From: JBEIUO01 sp964549785
GTDB taxonomy: Bacteria; Planctomycetota; Phycisphaerae; Phycisphaerales; UBA1924
NCBI GenBank assembly: GCA_964549785.1
Contig: CAZJXA010000028.1
Span: 1 to 22,171 of the forward strand
DNA length: 22,171 nt
Reading direction: 5' to 3'
A program made the translations under genes and the position numbers. Below, one piece after another: positions 15,932 through 22,171 of the stretch. Within the stretch, counting starts at the first letter, position 1; every line of letters starts with the position of its first letter. The notes beneath the pieces are model-generated. The model saw nothing but the letters and a program-made list of their open reading frames with translations, was not told the DNA's origin and did not search any database.

Positions 15932-16100
15932 TCCCATCTTGGGTCCAGTCGTCCAAACCGTTGCTGACTCCGGCGATTTGACAGCCGGGGCCGATGCGGC
16001 CGAGGCCCGACGGAGACCATTCGGCGACCCACCCCTCTCGTGCCTGTTTACACCCCAGAGGTGCCGGCGGAGGGGTCCGTCTTCACCCGCAACCCCCCGC

Positions 16101-16132
16101 AAAAAGCGAAAAACGACCCTCACAGGCCGTTT
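16101..16132 (-). terminator. Probable intrinsic terminator of tRNA-Ala
   Basis: On the minus strand, AAACGGCC (16132-16125) pairs with GGTCGTTT (16118-16111), eight pairs including one G-U, around a six-base loop. TTCGCTTTTT follows. It starts 15 bases after the end of the tRNA, consistent with a monocistronic tRNA transcript. Confidence 0.5.
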
Positions 16133-16147
16133 CTCTTCCACAAAAAG

Positions 16148-16222
16148 TGGAGGCAAGGGGACTCGAACCCCTGACCTCATCCATGCCATGGATGCGCTCT
16201 ACCAAAACTGAGCTATGCCCCC
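16148..16222 (-). tRNA. tRNA-Ala, anticodon GGC
   Basis: A complete cloverleaf of 75 bases reads on the minus strand. The acceptor stem GGGGGCA pairs with TGCCTCC and contains the G3-U70 wobble that identifies alanine tRNAs. The D arm (GCTC/GAGC) holds the conserved GG. The anticodon stem CATCC/GGATG encloses ATGGCAT, so the anticodon is GGC. The T arm AGGGG/CCCCT encloses TTCGAGT. The discriminator base is A and the 3' CCA is not encoded, so it must be added by the CCA-adding enzyme. Confidence 0.96.
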
Positions 16223-16238
16223 GCAACAATCGGGAATC

Positions 16239-16244
16239 ATTAAA
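16239..16244 (-). promoter_or_regulatory. Candidate -10 box for tRNA-Ala
   Basis: TTTAAT on the minus strand matches the -10 consensus at five of six positions and ends 16 bases before the first base of the tRNA. It sits in a locally AT-rich patch. No good -35 hexamer is visible at the right distance. Confidence 0.35.
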
Positions 16245-16489
16245 TTGTCCGACGAACTTCAGGCCTTTCGACTCGGAAAAACGCCGTCCTCGGGCGGCAA
16301 ACCTGAGGGCGGGATCGTAGCCGTGAGGCCATCGCCAATCCAACCCCGCCGTTTGCGGCCATTTTTCCTTGACCGCCCCCCTCGTCTGCGTTCCACCCCA
16401 AGCAACGGAGCCCATTCCTCCGAGGCTCCACCTTTTCACGCAGCCGGTTTCATCTCGCTGGGGGCGCTCGGCTGCCGATAACCTTCGCT

Positions 16490-17146
16490 GTGCCCCGCAT
16501 CATTCCGATTTCTCTCATCCTGCTCGGTGCCGGCCTTTTGGCCACGTTCCTGCACTCCCAGGACGGCCGGGCCCGTCGCTCCGGGCCTGCTCTCACCGAT
16601 ACAAACGTCATCCCCTCCGCCCACGTCGCTGCCGCCCTCTCGACGATGAAACTGATCACCGTTCAGATCGACACCGCCGTCAGCGTCAAACGCGGCGACG
16701 ACAACTGGCGCGGCACCGTCACCGCCGAGATCAGTGTCCCCGTCCGCCTTCACTACGGGACCGATCTCACCGGCCTGACGGCCAGCCATGTCACCGTCGG
16801 CCCCCTCGGCATCGCCCAAGGCCTTGTGGTCACCATCCCCCGCCCCGCGCGTCTCGCCACCGATGTCTTCAGCGAGAGTGAATCCACGGCGATCCAAGCC
16901 GGAGGCCTCCGCTTCCGCAGTGTCGCCGGTGAGTATTTTCTCGGAATCGCCCGGCGCGACGCGGCAGAGGTGGCCCGGAACACCGTCCTGACCCCGGACG
17001 ATGCGCTCGAGGTGGAGCGACGCACCGTCCGACAGGTCGAAACCGTCGTCCGTACGATCGTCGGTGAACGCGCGCCCGTGATAGTGCGATTTCACGATGC
17101 CGGCCCCGCCTCGTCCGCGGCAGCGTCGCAGGATGACGCGGAGTGA
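16490..17146 (+). CDS. DUF4230-like membrane-anchored protein
   Basis: This 218-residue protein starts at a GTG and opens with a membrane anchor or uncleaved signal (about residues 4-22, IIPISLILLGAGLLATFL). The body resembles the DUF4230 pattern: a helix beginning AALSTMKLITVQIDTAV, then paired strands around RGTVTAEISVPVRLHYGTDLTGL and VVTIPRPARLATDVF. No function is established for that family to my knowledge. Its stop overlaps the next start by four bases (GTGA), so it is probably made together with the downstream membrane protein. The family assignment is by pattern only. The protein likely faces the periplasm. Confidence 0.8.
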   Translation: MPRIIPISLILLGAGLLATFLHSQDGRARRSGPALTDTNVIPSAHVAAALSTMKLITVQIDTAVSVKRGDDNWRGTVTAEISVPVRLHYGTDLTGLTASHVTVGPLGIAQGLVVTIPRPARLATDVFSESESTAIQAGGLRFRSVAGEYFLGIARRDAAEVARNTVLTPDDALEVERRTVRQVETVVRTIVGERAPVIVRFHDAGPASSAAASQDDAE

Positions 17147-18309
17147 CCGCCCCTCACCCCAGTTTCGCAGCGCGGTTGTGGGCGTGTCGCTGGCCCGCCG
17201 TTCGCCTCGCGCTCGCCGCGTTCGTCGTGTGGATGTTCGCTGCAGATAACGCCGCTCGCCTGGCCCGCCTCCAATTAGCAAGCCTTCCCGGCTTTGACTA
17301 CGCCGCAGAAGTTCGGTCGCTGACCGCACAGGGGCGCTTCGGGGAGGCGGCGACGATCGCGAAGGCGGGCGAACGCGACCCGGATGCCGATCACGGCGCT
17401 CTTGTGGCCGCCCAGACGGAAAACGAAGCCGAGCGCACGAGCACTCTTCGCGTCTTCAAAGACGCCGGGCTCGGAGCCCTCACCGGCCGCGCCGATTCGT
17501 TGGAAGGCCTGGTCGGGGCCATTGCTGCGGACCTCTTCGTCGTCGGCGATATCCGGGATCTCCTCATCGAGGGCGGCCGTCTGGCGCTCGACGGCGAGAC
17601 CGATGAACTCATCCTCGCCCTCAGCGTCGTCGGAATCGTGACGACCCTGGCTCCCGAGATCGACTGGGTTCCATCGCTCTTGAAAATCGCACGCAAGTCG
17701 GGCACGCTCTCCGCCCGCTTCTCCGAATCCCTCCTGAGAGTTTTTCGAACGGCGGATGCCGCGCAGGCCCAGCCGATTTTCGAAGCCGGCGCCACCATCG
17801 CCCGGAAAGCCTCGCCCGGCGGCTTTATCCGTCTCCTCAGGCATGTTGACGATCCCGCCGAACTGGCCCGTTTCTCCAAGTTCATCGACTCGACGCCGGG
17901 CGCTGCGGCGGCCCTCCACATCACCGGTGATCCCGGCGCACGTCTCGTCAAGACCGCGTGGAAGTCCGGCCCGGACGCCGCGGCAGACGCCGAACGGCTC
18001 GTGCTGAACGCGTCGCGCAAGGGAGCCGGCGGAGCTGAGTTCCTGAAATCCCCCGCCGCCCAGACGCTGCTCAAACCGCACCCGCTGCTCGGTATCGGCA
18101 AGGCGATCTGGAAGGGAAACGCCCAGAAATTGCTGATCCAACTCGCCGCCCGCACCGACACGAACGTGTGGTGGATACTGCCCATCGCGAGCGCCTGGGC
18201 GGCTTTGGAAGCTTTGACAATCGCGTTCCGGCTCCGGCCACCGAGTAGTCAGCGTGGACTGCCCGCAGCGGGGTTGCGAACGAGGGGCGACCTGACACGA
18301 GTTCGATAA
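17143..18309 (+). CDS. Membrane protein of unknown function coupled to the DUF4230-like gene
   Basis: This 388-residue protein starts at a GTG overlapping the preceding stop. An N-terminal helix (about residues 17-36) is followed by a helical region with a GRFGEAATIAKAG motif like a single TPR-type hairpin, then a hydrophobic middle (about 140-190, including ELILALSVVGIVTTLAP), several amphipathic helices and a C-terminal membrane helix (about 340-360, WILPIASAWAALEALTIAF). I cannot name a family, although the middle recalls unannotated proteobacterial proteins with a GD-IRDL motif. The pairing with a DUF4230-like protein suggests an envelope complex. It ends 33 bases before the converging ffh gene. 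Confidence 0.8.
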   Translation: MTAPHPSFAARLWACRWPAVRLALAAFVVWMFAADNAARLARLQLASLPGFDYAAEVRSLTAQGRFGEAATIAKAGERDPDADHGALVAAQTENEAERTSTLRVFKDAGLGALTGRADSLEGLVGAIAADLFVVGDIRDLLIEGGRLALDGETDELILALSVVGIVTTLAPEIDWVPSLLKIARKSGTLSARFSESLLRVFRTADAAQAQPIFEAGATIARKASPGGFIRLLRHVDDPAELARFSKFIDSTPGAAAALHITGDPGARLVKTAWKSGPDAAADAERLVLNASRKGAGGAEFLKSPAAQTLLKPHPLLGIGKAIWKGNAQKLLIQLAARTDTNVWWILPIASAWAALEALTIAFRLRPPSSQRGLPAAGLRTRGDLTRVR

Positions 18310-18342
18310 CGCTGCGAAACGGGCTCCGCTTGACAATGCCTT

Positions 18343-19905
18343 TCACTTCTTCCGCTTCTTGAATCTCTCCTTGATGCTCGGCGTGAAACTCGTCCCCCTT
18401 GGTGCCAACCCGGACATCCCCTCCATACCCGGCATCGATCCGCCCATGCCCTTGCCGCCCATCTGCTTCATCGCCTGCATCCGGTCCCCCGGCGAGACGT
18501 TGGCCATCATCTGGCTCATCTTGCACACCATGTCGAACTGCTTCACCAGTTGCGACACCGCCTCCATCTCGACTCCCGCCCCTTTCGCGATCCGCTTGCG
18601 GCGTTGCGTGTTGATGATCTTGGGCTCGTCGCGCTCGCGCCTGGTCATCGAGCCGATCATCGCCTCCACCCGGTCCAGTTGTTTTTCCTCGATGTGCAGG
18701 TCCTTGAACATCGAGCCGACGCCCGGCAGCAGCCCCATGATCTGCTTCAGCGGGCCCATCCTCCGCAGCGTCTTCAATTGCTTCAGGAAGTCGGCCATGG
18801 TCATCTCGCCCCGTGCCATTTTTTCGGACAGGCTCGCGGCTTCCTCTTCGTCCACCTCCTGATGGGCCTTTTCGACGAGCGCGACCACGTCGCCCATGCC
18901 CAGCATCCGGCCCGCCATGCGGTTGGGATGAAACTCTTCCAGAGCCTCCAACTTTTCGCCGACGCCCACGAACTTGATCGGAGCACCCGTCACATGCCGG
19001 GCCGAAAGCGCTGCGCCGCCCCGCGTGTCCGAATCGAACTTGGTCAAGATCAGCCCGTCCACCCCCAGCGATTCGTGGAACGCCTTCGACGACCGCAGCG
19101 CGTCCTGCCCGCTCATCGCATCGATCACCAGAAAGATGTGGTGCGGCTGCACGATCCGCTTGATCTGCTTCAACTCACCCATCAGTTCGTCGTTCACGTG
19201 CAACCGCCCGGCGGTATCGAGAATCAGCGTGTCCACACCGGCTTTCCGGGCCGCCTCCACCGCCCGCCGACACACCTCCACCGCAACGCCCACGGCCTTC
19301 CCATACGCCGCCACCTTGTCCGGCTCCGAGTACACATGCACCGTCGCGCCGCCCGCCATCTCGGTCTGCACCTGCTTCCCCACCGTCTCCAACTGCTCGA
19401 CCGCCGCGGGCCGCTGCAAGTCGGCCGCCGCCACCATCACCGATCGCCCCCGCTTCTTGAGGTACGCCGCGATCTTGCCGGTCGTCGTTGTCTTCCCCGA
19501 CCCCTGCAGCCCGCACATCATGATCACCGTGGGCCCCGGAGACACCCGCATGATGAGCGTGTCCGAGGCGGCCCCCGTGGGCGAAAACTTGGGCATCAAC
19601 GCTTCCAGGGGGTCGGCACCCTCCGCCACCGCCTCGGCCGTGCCCCCCAGCAGTTCGATCAGTCGCCGATTGACGATCCCGATCATTTCCTGCCCGGGGT
19701 TGAGACTCGTCGCCACCTTGCGCCCGAGCGCATCCTGCATCACGCCTTCACAGAACTGGTCCACGACCTCGCGGTTCACGTCGGCATCGAGCAACGCGGT
19801 CCGAACATCCGACATCGAGTCCGCGACGTTCTTTTCCGAGATGGTGTCGGTGCCCGAAAGCTTCCGGAACATGCCGCCGAACGTCCGCGTCAATGAATCG
19901 AACAT
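18343..19905 (-). CDS. ffh: Signal recognition particle GTPase Ffh
   Basis: Ffh binds 4.5S RNA and signal sequences emerging from the ribosome and delivers the complex to FtsY for co-translational membrane insertion. The N domain (residues 1-~88) is followed by the GTPase domain with G1 GLQGSGKTTTTGK (132-144), the DTAGRLH element, and TKFDSDTRGG (G4). The M domain follows, with the RNA-binding helix region (INTQRRKRIAKGAG) and a Met-rich tail ending in lysines. At 520 residues it is longer than the ~450 of E. coli Ffh: about 22 extra residues lie between the N and G domains (around 95-120), and the tail is longer. Translation has a strong ribosome binding site. Confidence 0.97.
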   Translation of the reverse strand: MFDSLTRTFGGMFRKLSGTDTISEKNVADSMSDVRTALLDADVNREVVDQFCEGVMQDALGRKVATSLNPGQEMIGIVNRRLIELLGGTAEAVAEGADPLEALMPKFSPTGAASDTLIMRVSPGPTVIMMCGLQGSGKTTTTGKIAAYLKKRGRSVMVAAADLQRPAAVEQLETVGKQVQTEMAGGATVHVYSEPDKVAAYGKAVGVAVEVCRRAVEAARKAGVDTLILDTAGRLHVNDELMGELKQIKRIVQPHHIFLVIDAMSGQDALRSSKAFHESLGVDGLILTKFDSDTRGGAALSARHVTGAPIKFVGVGEKLEALEEFHPNRMAGRMLGMGDVVALVEKAHQEVDEEEAASLSEKMARGEMTMADFLKQLKTLRRMGPLKQIMGLLPGVGSMFKDLHIEEKQLDRVEAMIGSMTRRERDEPKIINTQRRKRIAKGAGVEMEAVSQLVKQFDMVCKMSQMMANVSPGDRMQAMKQMGGKGMGGSMPGMEGMSGLAPRGTSFTPSIKERFKKRKK

Positions 19906-19910
19906 GACAA

Positions 19911-19917
19911 CTCCTCC
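19911..19917 (-). promoter_or_regulatory. Strong ribosome binding site of ffh
   Basis: GGAGGAG on the minus strand lies five bases before the ATG of ffh. It is the best Shine-Dalgarno I noticed in a window where most genes have weak ones, consistent with a highly expressed housekeeping gene, and it fixes the start. Confidence 0.7.
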
Positions 19918-20100
19918 CGAATCCCGGGCGCTCGTGCCCGTCGGGTCGCTCCACGAATCACAAGATCAAGGCTTGACCGGCAACGACTGTAGATTGGCCG
20001 GAATGGCAGAGCGGGTTCCAACCCCCCGTCCCTCCCCCGTCCCCGGGGGCGTGCCATCGCCGCCGGCGCGATCTCCCCTCACTTTTGATATCCTCCGCCA

Positions 20101-21369
20101 ATGCTCACCCGCCGCCATTTCCTCGCCGCGTCCGCCGGGCTGATCAGCGCCGGGCCGCTCGCCCTCGCGCGCTCTCCACACATCCGGCCGTCCGCGGCCA
20201 ACGCCCGCATCGGCCTCGGCTTCATCGGCATGGGTATCCAAAACCGCGGCCACCTTCACTGGGCTCTGAGGCACTCCGGCGCGAGCGTCGTCGCGGTCTG
20301 CGACGTCGACACCACCCGTCGCGACCATGCGAAAACCACCGCCGACAACCACTACTCCTCTTCCGCCGGCGTCGTCGCCTGCAACGACTATCGCGACCTC
20401 CTCGCCCGCCCCGATATCGACGCCGTCGTGATTTCCACCCCCGACCACTGGCACATCAACATGATCCTGGACGCGGCCGCCGCGAAGAAGGACATCTACT
20501 GCGAAAAGCCGCTCACCTTGACCCTCGAAGAAAGCCGCCTCGCCATCGAGGCCGTCCGCGCTCGCGGCGTCGTCTTGCAAACCGGCAGCCAGCAGCGGAG
20601 CGAGTACGACGGTCGATTCCGCCACGCCGTTGACTTTGTCCGCCAGGGCCGCATCGGCACGCTGCTCAGCGTGAATGTCGGCATCGGCGTTTCAGCCACC
20701 CCATGTGATCTTCCCGAAGAGCCTGTAGAGCCCGGTCTCGACTGGGACCGATGGCTCGGCCCCGCACCGCTCCGACCGTACAACTCGGTCTTGAGCCCGC
20801 GCGGCGTTCACGATCACTACCCGGCGTGGCGGGCCTATCGCGAATACTCCGGCGGCTACATCACCGACTGGGGTGCCCACCACCTCGATATCGTGCAATG
20901 GGCCCTCGGGGCCGACGCGTCCGGCCCCATCAGAGTGATCCCGCCGCACGATCCCGAGGCCGATCGCGGCGGCAAAATCATCTACGCCAACGGGGTCGAA
21001 GCGACCCACGGCGGCCCCGAAGGAATCACCTTCGTCGGCACCATCGGTGAACTCTTCGTCGATCGCGGCACACTGTGGTCGCGCCCCGACCACCTCATCA
21101 AGGAGCCGCCCTCGGTCACGGGTTCGGTCGGCGAGGGCCCGAAAGACCATCGCCAGAACTGGCTTGATTGCATCGCCTCGCGCGCCAGGCCCGAATGTGA
21201 TGCGGAAATCGGGGCCCGATCCATCGCCTGCGCCCACCTGCTCAACCTCGCCTATTCGCACAAACGCCCTCTGGTGTGGAACCCGCAAACCTGGGCGTTC
21301 GAGAACGATCCCGAAGCAAATACCTGGCGCGACTATGAACGACGCGAAGGCTTCAAACTGCCGGGCTGA
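20101..21369 (+). CDS. Tat-exported Gfo/Idh/MocA-family oxidoreductase
   Basis: This 422-residue NAD(P)-dependent oxidoreductase probably acts on a sugar or sugar derivative outside the cytoplasmic membrane. The N-terminus has a twin-arginine signal (TRRHFLAASAGLISAG, residues 3-18), normal for this expanded planctomycete family. The Rossmann fold begins at about residue 37 with LGFIGMGIQNRG, followed by AVCDVD and the conserved CEKPLTLT loop whose Lys takes part in catalysis. The C-terminal domain contains the YSGGYITDWGAHHLDIVQWAL segment typical of the group, with catalytic-type Asp and His. The specific substrate cannot be deduced. It is diverged from ffh by about 195 bases; no operon partner is seen in the window. 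Confidence 0.92.
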   Translation: MLTRRHFLAASAGLISAGPLALARSPHIRPSAANARIGLGFIGMGIQNRGHLHWALRHSGASVVAVCDVDTTRRDHAKTTADNHYSSSAGVVACNDYRDLLARPDIDAVVISTPDHWHINMILDAAAAKKDIYCEKPLTLTLEESRLAIEAVRARGVVLQTGSQQRSEYDGRFRHAVDFVRQGRIGTLLSVNVGIGVSATPCDLPEEPVEPGLDWDRWLGPAPLRPYNSVLSPRGVHDHYPAWRAYREYSGGYITDWGAHHLDIVQWALGADASGPIRVIPPHDPEADRGGKIIYANGVEATHGGPEGITFVGTIGELFVDRGTLWSRPDHLIKEPPSVTGSVGEGPKDHRQNWLDCIASRARPECDAEIGARSIACAHLLNLAYSHKRPLVWNPQTWAFENDPEANTWRDYERREGFKLPG

Positions 21370-21516
21370 AACCACCGCCCTCCATGCGGATGCATCAGGT
21401 CTTGGCCCAGTGCGTGGCCGCAGCGAACGGGCCAACACGACGCCGTGCGCAGATGGGGAGCCGGGCTGCACCGACCTTGGCCCAAGGCCGGCGAACGTCG
21501 GCGGCACCGTGAGGCA

Positions 21517-22171
21517 TCAGGACGGCGACGCCCGAAGCCGCTTGAGTGCATCGAGCATGAAGCCTGGCGCGCGGCGGGCAGCCATGAGCCGAAGTGAAGG
21601 GTGTCGTTGCGGGTTTCGATGATCAGAGCCAATCGGGCACGGCCTTCGTTCTGCCAGCGGGACGGACCAAGATGGATGCGGGTGATCGTTGAGACTTCGA
21701 CACGGCGGGTGCGGCCGATCTCTCCAACACCGACGAAGAGCGTGAGTTGGTCCTGATGGCGGCGGGCTTCGGTGATTCCAAAGAGCGTCAACACGATCGC
21801 AACTGGAAGCCCCAGACCCACCAGAATGAACGGTGTCAGGAAAAGCTGTTGAAACACGAGACTTCCACCGAAGCCCTGCCCGGACCCGATGGGTGTCTGA
21901 GGAAACCACGCGGGCGGAGTGCCACCAAAGTGGTAAATGGTCGCCGCGGCGGCAGCGGTGACAAACCCGAACATGAGGCCGTTCCAGACGAGCATGAATA
22001 CGAGCAGTCCAAGGGCCATCAGAGGGCTTCGTGTGGAAGCCCCGATGCGCGTTTCGACACCGTCGTCGTGATACCAGCAGTGGGCGGGGATGTCGGACGG
22101 ACCGAGCGGAGCGAAGGGCGCGGTATCCGCCCGTACCACGCTGGAAAAAGCGAAGGAGTTGCTGCAGCCGC
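21517..22171 (-). CDS. Membrane protein, cut by the window edge and apparently frameshifted
   Basis: The frame is open to the right edge, so the N-terminus is probably outside; a GTG at 22139 is a possible but unneeded start. The visible part has two membrane regions (about 22025-21940, MALGLLVFMLVWNGLMFGF, and about 21845-21785, FILVGLGLPVAIVLTLFG), then a beta-rich domain with VEVSTITRIHLGPSRW and ALIIETRNDTLHFGSWLP. After this the frame becomes Arg/Ser-rich nonsense running to 21333, whereas another frame gives a natural helical ending (RAPGFMLDALKRLRASPS) with a stop at 21517. A one-base shift near 21564-21583 therefore seems to break the gene. The layout loosely recalls DUF3592-type proteins; function unknown. 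Confidence 0.6.
   Translation of the reverse strand, partial: RLQQLLRFFQRGTGGYRALRSARSVRHPRPLLVSRRRCRNAHRGFHTKPSDGPWTARIHARLERPHVRVCHRCRRGDHLPLWWHSARVVSSDTHRVRAGLRWKSRVSTAFPDTVHSGGSGASSCDRVDALWNHRSPPPSGPTHALRRCWRDRPHPPCRSLNDHPHPSWSVPLAERRPCPIGSDHRNPQRHPSLRLMAARRAPGFMLDALKRLRASPS

Larger units (their letters stand above)
15840..16147. other. Gap of about 310 bases between a small gene and the tRNA
   Basis: No coding frame here looks real. It holds, on the minus strand, the promoter of the 70-residue protein (15903-15931) and the probable tRNA terminator (16101-16132). The remainder shows nothing I can name. Confidence 0.6.

Noticed and set aside
15978..15983. TTGACA on the plus strand as a promoter
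   Set aside because: Nothing like a -10 box occurs 16-18 bases downstream and no plus-strand gene follows closely.
16436..17329. 297-codon minus-strand frame opposite the DUF4230-like gene
   Set aside because: Low-complexity Gly/Arg/Asp composition; no start signal or recognisable fold.
18550..19896. 448-codon plus-strand frame opposite ffh
   Set aside because: Its His/Arg/Pro-rich composition is typical of the complement of a GC-rich gene; ffh is unmistakable on the other strand.
21466..21488. CCTTGG-C-CCAAGG palindrome as a terminator after the oxidoreductase
   Set aside because: The arms leave a one-base centre and there is no T-run on either strand.
21333..21516. C-terminal extension of the right-edge membrane protein to 21333
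   Set aside because: The sequence is Arg/Ser/Pro-rich and would overlap the oxidoreductase gene; the other frame gives a natural ending at 21517.
1..22171. CRISPR array, insertion sequence, phage or integration site
   Set aside because: No regularly spaced direct repeats, transposase or integrase frames, or tRNA-end duplications were seen anywhere in the window.

Overview
This GC-rich window (roughly two-thirds G+C by eye) is a stretch of bacterial chromosome whose gene content points to the phylum Planctomycetota, probably near the Phycisphaerae. The reasons are a C30-type carotenoid cluster of the kind known from planctomycetes, a Tat-exported Gfo/Idh/MocA oxidoreductase, membrane proteins with CPECG zinc ribbons, many small lineage-type hypothetical proteins, and frequent weak or missing Shine-Dalgarno sequences. 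The phylum is inferred from this; there is no rRNA or other direct phylogenetic marker here.

Layout. 1-1213: the 3' part of trpE (tryptophan synthesis). 1287-8433: a carotenoid island with crtN on the minus strand, diverging from a plus-strand run of aldH, crtP, a PlsC-type acyltransferase and a CrtQ-like glycosyltransferase. These would desaturate a C30 backbone, oxidise its end to an aldehyde and then an acid, glycosylate it and acylate it, giving a staphyloxanthin-like pigment. No backbone synthase (crtM or hpnCDE) is in view. 8446-10956: a 75-residue protein, two membrane proteins of unknown role, and hisN (histidinol-phosphate phosphatase), whose start overlaps the gene before it. 10982-12882, minus strand: a RimJ/RimL-type acetyltransferase, a four-helix membrane protein with two zinc ribbons and an apparent frameshift, and a 49-residue protein. 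13080-15652, plus strand: a PepSY-like lipoprotein, an OmpR-type response regulator and a sensor kinase, probably one signalling unit. 15627-16222, minus strand: a small conserved-looking protein with a good sigma70-type promoter, and tRNA-Ala(GGC). 16490-18309: a DUF4230-like protein overlapping a membrane protein of unknown function. 18343-19905, minus strand: ffh (signal recognition particle). 20101-21369: the exported oxidoreductase. 21517 to the right edge: a membrane protein that is cut by the window and also appears frameshifted.

The most coherent pathway is the carotenoid island. It belongs to a known class, but its acyltransferase is of a different family from staphylococcal CrtO and its aldehyde dehydrogenase carries a long proline-rich tail. 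I saw no CRISPR array, insertion sequence, phage gene or integration site. Two genes look broken by single-base shifts, which may be assembly errors.
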